A stretch of 64,000 bases of DNA from UBA4582 sp047630175. Lineage in GTDB: Bacteria > Pseudomonadota > Gammaproteobacteria > Pseudomonadales > Azotimanducaceae. The stretch spans positions 62,001-126,000 of the forward strand of contig JBLHVI010000002.1 of assembly GCA_047630175.1 (NCBI GenBank), in the 5' to 3' direction. Shown here piece by piece: positions 1 through 7,376 of this stretch (positions are counted from its first letter, which is position 1; every line of letters starts with the position of its first letter). Below the pieces are notes generated by a model that saw nothing but the letters and a program-made list of their open reading frames with translations, ran no database searches and was not told where the DNA came from. Both the position numbers and the translations under genes were made by a program.

Positions 1-714
1 GAGCACGACTACACCAGACACCTTGGTTAAACAACTCAGGGCACCTAACAACGCTAACAACCAAAGTAGACCTGCTCGCGGTTGCGTCAAATACGAATAA
101 GCAACGACGGTGACTGACAGCATCAAACAGGTGAGTAGTGACTCTGAGTATGAGACGAAACCGTAAAGCGCACCGGGATAGGAAACTAACAGCAAAATTA
201 CGAGAATATGCACGAGTTGCAGTGGCATAACACTGCGTACAAAGAACAGTAACAGCATGATTGTCGACAACCATGCTGTCTGCGAAACCAACGGCATCGC
301 ATAGACTAAATCAATCCCCAACTGACTTACTAACGCGCCAAGCATGGGCACTAACGGGAAAAAAGCAACGTTGCAAACGTTGGGGTTATTACCCGCCGGA
401 ATTGATGGGCATGAGTAGCCGTTTTGGGCTATGTGAAAATACCACTGGCCGTCCCAGCCATTTAGCCTAGTAAATACACGCTCCAAACTACTAGCCATAT
501 CATTGAGTCTTTCGGCAAAGTCAGGAATCGTGATCCACATGCCAGCCAAGTTATACGGCCCTACTGTATCAAGTACTAAAGCAACGAACGAAAACTGCAA
601 CATAAAGATGAGTAATCCTAACCCGATGACCGTCGCGGGTTCATTCAGCCGATTTTTTGAAAGGTCTTTCATGTCGCTCATGTGATTGCCAACAATAAAC
701 AGGGGTTTACCCAT
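1..714 (-). CDS. PIG-V-like membrane mannosyltransferase, partial
   Basis: The minus strand is open from an ATG at 714 to the window edge, so the C-terminus is missing. The translation has a transmembrane segment at about residues 26-48, then GWDGQWYFHIAQNGY (about 86-100) and VAFFPLVPML (116-125), followed by several hydrophobic segments. A WDG..WY..IA..GY signature followed by FFPL is what I know from PIG-V-like (GPI mannosyltransferase 2-like) and related GT-C glycosyltransferases, which move a sugar from a polyprenyl-phosphate donor outside the membrane. A second in-frame ATG at 681 (MSDMKDLSK) is an equally good start; neither has a clear ribosome binding site. The family call is by eye; acceptor and donor are unknown. 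Confidence 0.7.
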   Translation of the reverse strand, partial: MGKPLFIVGNHMSDMKDLSKNRLNEPATVIGLGLLIFMLQFSFVALVLDTVGPYNLAGMWITIPDFAERLNDMASSLERVFTRLNGWDGQWYFHIAQNGYSCPSIPAGNNPNVCNVAFFPLVPMLGALVSQLGIDLVYAMPLVSQTAWLSTIMLLLFFVRSVMPLQLVHILVILLLVSYPGALYGFVSYSESLLTCLMLSVTVVAYSYLTQPRAGLLWLLALLGALSCLTKVSGVVVL

Positions 715-934
715 CTTTGTACACTGTACACCAATCTAACTACGCTGTATCAGCGCTGTGTCTAGACGTGCCAATGCCGTGGATGCAGCAGTGTAAAATA
801 CAGAAACTCGATTATAGTGAAATGTCGTTAGTGGTTGTCGAAGACATTGGACTTCAGCATTGACAGCCGCCATGCTGCTTGCCGCTTGCGAACCGCAGAG
901 CAGTCATCAAGAAATCCCTCAAAAGGCAACGTCC

Positions 935-1435
935 GTGAAAATATTCGTTTTTATGATCTGCATGCTCGCCTGCACTAGTGTTTTTGGCGACGACACCTAC
1001 TCTGTTTACCTTATTCGCCATGCAGAAAAAGACCGCTCAAACCCCGAGGATATGAACCCGAAGCTTAACGCCTGCGGTTTTGAACGCGCACAACGTCTCG
1101 CAGACATCTTCCAGAGTATTGACCTGCGAGACGTCTACAGCTCCGACTATGAAAGGACTCGAGATACCGCGTCACCAACCGCTGTTGCGAAGAATCTAGC
1201 GGTAGAAATCTATGATCCCGCAAATCTCAACGAAATACTTCAACGACTCCGCGCCATCAAACAGAACGCATTGGTGGTTGGACACAGTAATACAACCAAC
1301 GTGCTGGCCGGACTTCTAGCAGGCGTTGATCTGCCAAGCATCAATGATGCGGAATACGACCAACTCTATCAGGTTGTGATATCTAATGATGATTCGACAC
1401 TCCAGCTTCTCCACCAGGCGTTTGCATGTTCTTAA
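935..1435 (+). CDS. Secreted histidine phosphatase family protein (SixA/PGM-like)
   Basis: The product has an N-terminal signal peptide (VKIFVFMICMLACTSVFG, from a GTG start at 935) followed by YLIRHAEK (RHAE at about 28-31), SSDYERTRDT, and VVGHSNTTN (His at about 117). These are the phospho-acceptor RHxE and second-histidine motifs of the histidine phosphatase superfamily; the small size (166 aa) fits SixA/YbaK-like single-domain members. I chose the GTG because it gives a clean signal peptide with AAAGG upstream. The frame is open further upstream to a TTG at 860 that would give a lipoprotein-like MLLAAC motif, so a longer lipoprotein form is possible. The substrate cannot be told from sequence. 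It converges on the next gene with a 1-bp gap. Confidence 0.8.
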   Translation: MKIFVFMICMLACTSVFGDDTYSVYLIRHAEKDRSNPEDMNPKLNACGFERAQRLADIFQSIDLRDVYSSDYERTRDTASPTAVAKNLAVEIYDPANLNEILQRLRAIKQNALVVGHSNTTNVLAGLLAGVDLPSINDAEYDQLYQVVISNDDSTLQLLHQAFACS

Positions 1436-1436
1436 G

Positions 1437-1709
1437 TCATGCCTGAGAAAGTAGCATCCCGCAGAACGGGCAATACATTACCTCGATCATCGTGTGATAG
1501 GTGATCTCGTTAACGTAATCAGCTTCACCCATCGCCACCTCCTCCGCGTCTGCATAGTGAATACCGTGCATCTGCCAAGAATCGGCCTGCTCATCGTGGT
1601 GCGTCAAACAATGCACAAGCCTGTCAGATTGCGGAAATTTATTCGCTTTGCAGACATGCGCTTTGTCGTACTCGCAGTCAGTCAGCTCACCTAGTTCGGC
1701 CAAGTTCAT
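1437..1709 (-). CDS. Small conserved hypothetical protein with C-terminal CPFCG
   Basis: A 90-residue protein rich in Cys and His, ending in YCPFCGMLLSQA. The CPFCG at the end looks like half of a zinc knuckle; other Cys (DCEYDKAHVCKANKF) and a HCLTHHDEQ stretch could supply further ligands. The tail-to-tail packing with the histidine phosphatase (1 bp between stop codons) argues that it is real. I do not recognise a named family. Function unknown; a small metal-binding cytosolic protein is an inference only. Confidence 0.6.
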   Translation of the reverse strand: MNLAELGELTDCEYDKAHVCKANKFPQSDRLVHCLTHHDEQADSWQMHGIHYADAEEVAMGEADYVNEITYHTMIEVMYCPFCGMLLSQA

Positions 1710-2137
1710 CGTTACTCAATATCCTGATCGCTAATAACTGTAAGGCGTTCTGCTTGGGTGGCGCCTGCGACGGTAGCGTCACCAGACGAGACCCGACCCC
1801 AGCAGCGCCATCCTCAGACATTTCTGGCGTCGACACCGTTCAACCCTCACTTCACGCATTGCGGCTGGTGTGGTCGGGCGGACGATCCGAATGACAACAA
1901 CCAAACACCTAGGCTTATGATAGTCGCGAGCCGCCCGAAACAAAAGTCCCTGCTATTCACAGCGCGCCACCGCTCGCGCATTGTCAGCCCTGCACTCAAA
2001 GCGCGTCGCCGATACGGGCTGCACGACCGCCTTTTCGTTATACTGCGACGCTGTACTTTCACTGTGCGAGAATTTCAAGCAGGCGTGCCAGGCAAAATGC
2101 CCCAACAGCCGCACAGGGCTCAAGGAGTTTTAGCGAA
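1710..2137. other. Intergenic region without a convincing gene
   Basis: About 430 bases. Frames are open on both strands over parts of it but have low-complexity, arginine/proline-rich translations and no ribosome binding sites. Immediately upstream of the CPFCG gene, the minus strand reads ATQAERLTVISDQDIE followed by a stop 3 bp before its ATG, which could be the tail of a decayed gene. An AAGGAG at about 2121 serves the next gene. Confidence 0.4.
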
Positions 2138-2620
2138 ATGGATAAAACATTATTACTGGCAGATATTCTGACAGCGCTGGCCAGCGCCCAGACGCAAGCA
2201 ATAAACGCCGCCGCCGAAGCTCACCAAACGGCTACCCACGCGGAGAATGTCGCAGAGAACAAGTATGACACCCTAGGGCTTGAGGCGGCATATCTAGCCC
2301 ATGGCCAATCACAGCGCGTGCTAGCATGCAGCGCTGAGCTTAAAGCCTTTGAGAACCTACTGCCGACACCTTGGTCGGCTAATGATGGCATCGACTTGGG
2401 CGCGCTCATTTGCCTCGAAGCAGCCAATGTGGCACCGCGCTGGCTATATCTTGGTCCTGGCGCTGGCGGGCTAAGGGTGGCGTTCGGCAACACCGAGGTG
2501 GTTGTAGTAACCCCCGCCGCGCCCCTTGGAAAGCAGTTACTCGGCCGCTATTTGGGCGATGACATCAGTCTAAACCTAGCAAGTACGCAGCAGAACTACG
2601 TCATCGCACAATTGCTGTAA
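2138..2620 (+). CDS. GreA/GreB-like protein lacking most of the coiled-coil domain
   Basis: A 160-residue protein beginning MDKTLLLADILTALASAQTQAINAAAEAHQTATHAENVAENKYDTLGLE-type sequence. A helical N-terminus with AENKYDTLGLEA and a C-terminal globular part (GPGAGGLRV..VVVVTPAAPLGKQLLGRYLGD) match small gammaproteobacterial proteins usually annotated as GreAB-like transcription elongation factors; the LGKQLLGRYLGDD stretch resembles the FKBP-like Gre C-domain TPLGKALLGK motif. A strong AAGGAG lies 11 bases before the ATG. True GreA/GreB carry acidic tip residues on a long coiled coil; here the N-terminal helices are short, so cleavage-factor activity should not be assumed. Confidence 0.7.
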   Translation: MDKTLLLADILTALASAQTQAINAAAEAHQTATHAENVAENKYDTLGLEAAYLAHGQSQRVLACSAELKAFENLLPTPWSANDGIDLGALICLEAANVAPRWLYLGPGAGGLRVAFGNTEVVVVTPAAPLGKQLLGRYLGDDISLNLASTQQNYVIAQLL

Positions 2621-2709
2621 CGCAGTAATCCTCGGCCTAAAAAACTACTTTTACCGAACCGGCTATGGTCTACTCAATATCAACCTCATTGCCTAGCCAG
2701 AAACTCATT

Positions 2710-4218
2710 ATGCGTAAACTCTTCGTCTCGGTGGCCACGGCTGTCGCGGTTTTTGCGGGCGTCATTCTCATCAGAACCATGTTACATACACCCGCTTCCC
2801 AAACTGACGATATCCAAACCATAGAAATCACCGTTGATGACACCCTGATCGCCGAGCATCTTTCACAGGCGATACAGATACCGACTATCTCGTTCCAGTC
2901 AAACAACAATGGCGACTTCCAGCCATTCACCGACTTTATTCAGTGGGTCAAGCTAACCTACCCGGAAGTCAACGAGTCCCTAGGACTTGAAGTGTTCGGC
3001 TATTCGATGCTGTACCGATGGGAAGGCGTAGATCCCGACCTGCAACCTATTCTGCTCACGGGGCACTATGACGTCGTACCGGTCATCCCCGGCACCGAAT
3101 CACAATGGCAGCACCCACCCTTCGCAGGCGAGATCAGTGATGGCATCATCTGGGGACGCGGCGCCCTGGATGACAAGAGCGCAGTCATCGCGATGCTAGA
3201 GGCAGCAACCCTGCTGCTACAACAAGGCTACGCGCCAACTCGCACAATCTATTTCAGCTTCGGTCATGACGAAGAAAAAGGCGGCAACACAGGGGCAGCA
3301 GCAATAACTGAACATCTCGCACAACAGCAGGTCCAGCTGGCGTGGAGCCTAGATGAGGGCTCATTTGTGTTTGATGGCGTGTTGCCGGGTATCAACAAAC
3401 TCGTGGCACCGATAAACGTTGCAGAAAAAGGCACTGTGACCTTGGTCGTCGCTGCCAAAGGTGCTGGTGGTCACTCGTCTATGCCGCCCAAACAAACCGC
3501 CGTTGGCGTGCTCGCCGCCGCCATCACCAAGCTTGAAAACAATCCAATGGCGGGAGGATTAGAAGGCATTAGTCTGGATATGCTCGATACAATCAGTCGA
3601 GATATGGCGTTCGTACCGCGGATGCTTTTTGCCAATCGTTGGTTATTCGGCGGTTTGCTTGAGGACCAGCTGTCAAATGTATCTACCACCAATGCAGTAC
3701 TCCGCACCACCACTGCACCCACCATGCTAACCGGTAGTATCAAGACCAATGTACTGCCCATCGAAGCAACGGCCACCGTAAACTTTCGCATTCATCCACG
3801 AGACAGCGTTAAGGACGTCATCGATCACGTGAAATTCGTTGTCGCAGATGAGAATATAGAGGTCAGAGCTCTAGGCGGCGCAGGCTTTAGTGGTTCAACG
3901 GTGACTGACATGGAACTTGCTGGCAACGGTGCTTCTGCCGTGTCCGACAAGGATTCTGCCGGATTCAAACTCATAGCAGCATCCATTAAAGAGGTGTACG
4001 GCGATGTCGTGGTAACCCCAGGGTTGATGGTGGCCGCGTCAGACAGTCGTCATTACTCGAAGGTGTCTGACAACGCCTTTCGCTTCAATCCCATGGTTGT
4101 GACTAGCAAGGATATCAGTGGTTTTCATGGCACTAACGAGAAAATATCCGTCGTCAATATGGCTCAGGGGACACGCACCTACATGCAGATTATTCGCCGT
4201 GGATCGGCGGCGGAATGA
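2710..4218 (+). CDS. M20 family metallopeptidase (PM20D1/carboxypeptidase S-like)
   Basis: N-terminal signal anchor (MRKLFVSVATAVAVFAGVILI) followed by a full M20 domain. Zinc-site motifs are visible: LTGHYDVVPV (His and Asp), GRGALDDKSA (bridging Asp), GHDEEKGG (catalytic Glu-Glu) and a C-terminal GFHGTNE with the last His. A dimerisation-domain GAGGHSSMPP lies between. The long form with an N-terminal anchor resembles PM20D1/CPS1 enzymes, which hydrolyse peptides or N-acyl amino acids. I start at 2710 because the upstream 15 codons add nothing signal-like. Located outside the inner membrane, probably periplasmic. It is followed by a bidirectional terminator and converges on the rubredoxin gene. 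Confidence 0.85.
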   Translation: MRKLFVSVATAVAVFAGVILIRTMLHTPASQTDDIQTIEITVDDTLIAEHLSQAIQIPTISFQSNNNGDFQPFTDFIQWVKLTYPEVNESLGLEVFGYSMLYRWEGVDPDLQPILLTGHYDVVPVIPGTESQWQHPPFAGEISDGIIWGRGALDDKSAVIAMLEAATLLLQQGYAPTRTIYFSFGHDEEKGGNTGAAAITEHLAQQQVQLAWSLDEGSFVFDGVLPGINKLVAPINVAEKGTVTLVVAAKGAGGHSSMPPKQTAVGVLAAAITKLENNPMAGGLEGISLDMLDTISRDMAFVPRMLFANRWLFGGLLEDQLSNVSTTNAVLRTTTAPTMLTGSIKTNVLPIEATATVNFRIHPRDSVKDVIDHVKFVVADENIEVRALGGAGFSGSTVTDMELAGNGASAVSDKDSAGFKLIAASIKEVYGDVVVTPGLMVAASDSRHYSKVSDNAFRFNPMVVTSKDISGFHGTNEKISVVNMAQGTRTYMQIIRRGSAAE

Positions 4219-4225
4219 AAAGTCA

Positions 4226-4243
4226 GGGCACTGTAAAGTGCCC
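4226..4243. terminator. Bidirectional hairpin between M20 peptidase and rubredoxin
   Basis: GGGCAC at 4226-4231 and GTGCCC at 4238-4243 pair perfectly around a 6-base loop (TGTAAA). It lies between two convergent stop codons, which fits a shared terminator, although there is no long T-run on either side. Confidence 0.6.
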
Positions 4244-4248
4244 CTCTC

Positions 4249-4428
4249 TCACAAACCCAGCGGCAGAAAATCCTCTTTATAACGCACAGAACAATCGGGA
4301 CAGACAAAATCGTCAGGCAATGCGGCAAACTTGAAGCCCGGTGGGTAACCTTCATGATCATCGCCTTTCGACTCGTCATAGCAGTAGCCGCAACCGGGGC
4401 ACTGATATTGCTGCACGGCCTCAGACAT
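4249..4428 (-). CDS. Rubredoxin (AlkG-type electron donor)
   Basis: The 59-residue product contains CPGCGYCYDE and CPDCSVRYKEDF, the two CxxC(G) loops that ligate a single iron in rubredoxins, with the usual spacing and the conserved PPGFKF and LPDDFVCP. Rubredoxins of this type pass electrons to AlkB alkane monooxygenase. The ATG at 4428 overlaps the last 8 bases of alkB, so translation is probably coupled. A start 5 codons upstream is possible but would add MRCQL inside alkB. No rubredoxin reductase is in the window and must come from elsewhere. Confidence 0.93.
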   Translation of the reverse strand: MSEAVQQYQCPGCGYCYDESKGDDHEGYPPGFKFAALPDDFVCPDCSVRYKEDFLPLGL

Positions 4429-5635
4429 GAGCTGGCACCGCATTCAAATCATCACACAAACCCTTTCCATAACGTGCATAGATCGCCTCGCGTTCTTCAG
4501 GGTCGATATTGATTTTACTCAAATCACCCTGAATGTGGGGCAGCGCTAACAATCGCTCATCCATGATCTTGTACCAGAGCGCTGGAATGTAGGCGACCAC
4601 ATACATTCCATAGTACCCAATGGGCAGACTCGGCAGGTCAGCAAAGTGTCGCAAACTCTGATAGCGACGGGTGGGATTCGCATGATGGTCGGAGTGCCGC
4701 TGTAGGTGAAACAGCAATAGGTTGGAGTATTTATGATTGGCATTCCAGCTGTGATGCGGCTGGCAGCGTTCGTACTTGCCATCAGGCTGCTTGTCTCGCA
4801 GCAGGCCGTAGTGCTCAATATAGTTAGCGCTGGTCAATACCCACCAAGCAAAGACGTTATGCATCAATAAAAACGGCAGCATGATCCAACCGAAGGCAGC
4901 AATAAGCCCTACCTGCAGTACCACAGTAATGATATAGCTTTGCAACACTTCGTTCTGCAAACTCCACACGGGTACACCCTTGCGGCACAGTCGATCATGC
5001 TCAAGCATCCAGGCACGATCAAACGCGCCCGGAATCTCCCGTCGGGCAAACCGATATATGCTTTCACCCATGCGCGCGCTTGCTGGGTCATCTGGGGTTG
5101 CCACATCTCGATGGTGACCACGGTTGTGTTCAATCCAAAAATGGCCATAGGCTGGCACCGCCAGCACGATCTTCGCTAGCCAAGTTTCAACCTTTGTGCG
5201 CTTGTGACCTAATTCATGCCCGGTGTTAATCGCGAAGCCATCAGCAAAACCAGCCGCAATCGTCAAACTAATAAAAGCCCACCAGCTAAGACCTTGGGTG
5301 CCCACCCAAATAGCCACGGCGAGAAAAGTGAAATAGTGCAGCGGTACCGTCAAATAAGTAAGCACGCGGTAGTATGCGTCCTGCTCTAGCTGCGGCACGA
5401 GCGCCTCCGGCGGGTTGTTTTCATCTTCACCAAACAACCAATCTAGCGCCGGGCCCATAATAAACATCATTGCCAGCGGCACCAGCAACCATAGCTGACT
5501 ACTCGTCAGCCAATGCCCAACAATTCCCACCAAGGGAATCATGGGATTTGCCAATGACAGCAGCCACCAGCCACGCTTTTTGTCTGTGTAGGTCACACGC
5601 CCTTTATCCGGCGTGTCGATTGAATAGGTAGTCAT
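4421..5635 (-). CDS. alkB: Alkane 1-monooxygenase AlkB
   Basis: This 404-residue membrane di-iron hydroxylase oxidises the terminal methyl of medium-chain alkanes to a primary alcohol. All histidine boxes are present: HELGHKR (140-146), EHNRGHH (169-175), NYIEHYGL (271-278) and LQRHSDHH (311-318), set among about six hydrophobic segments. Length and box spacing match characterised AlkB proteins. GAGG lies 8 bases before the ATG. It is third in an operon DUF1330 - PhyH-like - alkB - rubredoxin, 53 bp after the PhyH-like stop and overlapping the rubredoxin. Chain-length specificity cannot be read with confidence. Confidence 0.95.
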   Translation of the reverse strand: MTTYSIDTPDKGRVTYTDKKRGWWLLSLANPMIPLVGIVGHWLTSSQLWLLVPLAMMFIMGPALDWLFGEDENNPPEALVPQLEQDAYYRVLTYLTVPLHYFTFLAVAIWVGTQGLSWWAFISLTIAAGFADGFAINTGHELGHKRTKVETWLAKIVLAVPAYGHFWIEHNRGHHRDVATPDDPASARMGESIYRFARREIPGAFDRAWMLEHDRLCRKGVPVWSLQNEVLQSYIITVVLQVGLIAAFGWIMLPFLLMHNVFAWWVLTSANYIEHYGLLRDKQPDGKYERCQPHHSWNANHKYSNLLLFHLQRHSDHHANPTRRYQSLRHFADLPSLPIGYYGMYVVAYIPALWYKIMDERLLALPHIQGDLSKINIDPEEREAIYARYGKGLCDDLNAVPAHV

Positions 5636-5688
5636 CGGCTTACCTCTTAAAATTACATGTTCAGAATTATCGGTTCAGCACCAGCTGC

Positions 5689-6849
5689 CTAAATCGACAG
5701 ATCTTTGAGATTGTAGTCATGGATAATTGTGGCTTTAGTTTCGTCGTTGTAGCCATATAGGCCAGCTAAACCGACGAAAGGTTCATATTCAAAGCGTGAC
5801 TGCGATGGGTAAAACTGTGCTCTAGCATCAATTGCTACCGGAATTACACTGGCGCGCTCGAAAATTCGCTGCTCGTCATACACCTCACCCGCTGCCTGAC
5901 TGAGTGCACCACCAGCGCCTAGAACGGCCTGACGGCGATGAAAACCGAAGGTCAGCGAGACACGCAAATTGGGCGAAGTATTGGCAAACGAGCCATGTAG
6001 TAACTGTCGATTAACGATCGTCACATCACCCGGTTCACAGGTGAGGGGGATAGCGTCGGGTAGATATTCCGAGCCGTTAGCACGCACCTTTGCCTTGATG
6101 TCCAACTTACCCAACTTATGCGTACCAGGCACTACCCAAAGACAATTCGCTGGCGTGCATGCAAACAACTGCACCTGAAAGTTGAAACCATGTATTCCCA
6201 TATCCCAGTTGGGAGCCTGCCAATGCGTAACGCCATCCTGATGCCAGGCGACGGCGCCACCAAGTCCTGCCGGCTTAACAAAGATCGCATCGTTATAGGG
6301 AACAAAATCACTGCCATTGATTGCCTCGGCAATAGACAATAGATCCGGATGGCCATACAGGCGCAAGCCAGAATCCATAATCTGACACATACCCTGCATA
6401 ATAAAGATCACCTCTTTTGTCGCTGGATTCGCTGGCTCAGGTTGTGTCATCGCCACCGGATGACGCCCACCCAGCAGATCAGTGCCGCCCCAGGGATCAG
6501 ACAGAGGTTTAACAAAGGTGTATGGATTGCGCTTAAACTGCTGACCAAAGGCGGGCCGTCCCTGAGCGTCGTACTCTGCACCCCGGCCTATGGGCGCATG
6601 ATCGAACAAATATTGCATATCATCGCGCAGCAAGGCAATCTCCGCCTCGTCGACCAGCTTCTCGAAAATATAAAAGCCCTTGTCCCAGTAAGCCGCAAGA
6701 ATGTCAGGGTGTACGTTGCCAGATTCATCTCGGCGCAGAGGGCCGCGATTGTCTAACTGACGGCCACGTTCAACCCCCGTGGCGGTATAGGCCGCCAGCG
6801 TCGCTGCATGGGCCTGAGCAGTCGGTGGTACGGTGGAATTCAACGACAT
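5689..6849 (-). CDS. Phytanoyl-CoA dioxygenase (PhyH) family oxygenase
   Basis: A 386-residue Fe(II)/2-oxoglutarate-type dioxygenase. The facial triad is visible as AWHQDG (His204, Asp206) and LLHGSF (His286), with the 2-oxoglutarate-binding Arg as NLRVSL (about 297). PhyH-family enzymes hydroxylate activated or free branched fatty acids and many other substrates. Two tandem ATGs follow AGGAGG; the second (6849) has the better spacing (5 bases), so I start there. Lying between DUF1330 and alkB on one transcript suggests work on an alkane-derived or branched-chain intermediate, but this is inference. The gene ends in TAG. Confidence 0.85.
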   Translation of the reverse strand: MSLNSTVPPTAQAHAATLAAYTATGVERGRQLDNRGPLRRDESGNVHPDILAAYWDKGFYIFEKLVDEAEIALLRDDMQYLFDHAPIGRGAEYDAQGRPAFGQQFKRNPYTFVKPLSDPWGGTDLLGGRHPVAMTQPEPANPATKEVIFIMQGMCQIMDSGLRLYGHPDLLSIAEAINGSDFVPYNDAIFVKPAGLGGAVAWHQDGVTHWQAPNWDMGIHGFNFQVQLFACTPANCLWVVPGTHKLGKLDIKAKVRANGSEYLPDAIPLTCEPGDVTIVNRQLLHGSFANTSPNLRVSLTFGFHRRQAVLGAGGALSQAAGEVYDEQRIFERASVIPVAIDARAQFYPSQSRFEYEPFVGLAGLYGYNDETKATIIHDYNLKDLSI

Positions 6850-6885
6850 CATATCCTCCTGCGAATCGGAAGCTACAGCAACGCG

Positions 6886-7176
6886 CTAGGCGCCATCAAC
6901 AATAAAAACGCTACAGTCCGCATTATTTTGCCGTATCCGCCCGACCGGTTCATATTCTTTTGAATCAACAAACGCCTGGGCGCTAGCAAAGTCAGGAAAC
7001 TCAATAATAACGATCCGCGTCGGCGCCCACAGATCTGTTTCCCTGACATCCATCGCACCACCCCGGGCGCGATAGACGCCGCCGTACTGCTCGGCAATTG
7101 GCTTGGCTAGCCGTTTGTATTCTTCATAGGCTTCTGGGTTTTTTATTTTGCTATCAACAATCAGGAAAGCGCTCAT
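6886..7176 (-). CDS. DUF1330 family protein
   Basis: A 96-residue protein of the dimeric alpha-beta barrel type: MSAFLIVDSKIKNPEAYEEYKRLA, then GGVYRARGG, RIVIIEFPDFASAQAFVDSKEY. This pattern (xNPExYxxY and the VIxEFPSxxxAxAWYxSxxY-like segment) is DUF1330. The biochemical role is unknown; related folds act as monooxygenases or ligand-binding proteins. First gene of the alkB operon, 36 bp before the PhyH-like gene. Confidence 0.85.
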   Translation of the reverse strand: MSAFLIVDSKIKNPEAYEEYKRLAKPIAEQYGGVYRARGGAMDVRETDLWAPTRIVIIEFPDFASAQAFVDSKEYEPVGRIRQNNADCSVFIVDGA

Positions 7177-7376
7177 AGCACGTACTCTTCACTATTATTG
7201 GGGCTGAATAATGACACTATATTTTATCAAACGGCTCTTTGGACTCGGTGTCAAAAAAGTTTATGTGGTATCTTCAATGGATCAACGCCTTGCGAGATTC
7301 TCGGATACTCAGCAACTCTCAGTCTCGAAAGTATCAGATCAAACAACATCAAGCCAGCCAACAATGAGCAATCGCA
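7177..7376. promoter_or_regulatory. Divergent promoter region with inverted repeat, alkB operon / acylase
   Basis: This 200-bp stretch separates two divergent transcripts. On the minus strand TTGACA (7254-7249) followed after 18 bp by TTGATA is a plausible sigma-70 promoter for the alkB operon. TGACAC at 7212-7217 and GTGTCA at 7248-7253 are perfect inverted half-sites 30 bp apart that flank that promoter, so a dimeric regulator could act here. No regulator gene is adjacent. Promoter assignment is by eye. Confidence 0.35.

Noticed and set aside
1758..2171. Open frame of 137 codons on the plus strand
   Set aside because: Arg/Pro-rich, no ribosome binding site, overlaps the start of the GreA/B-like gene and an opposing frame; reads as chance.
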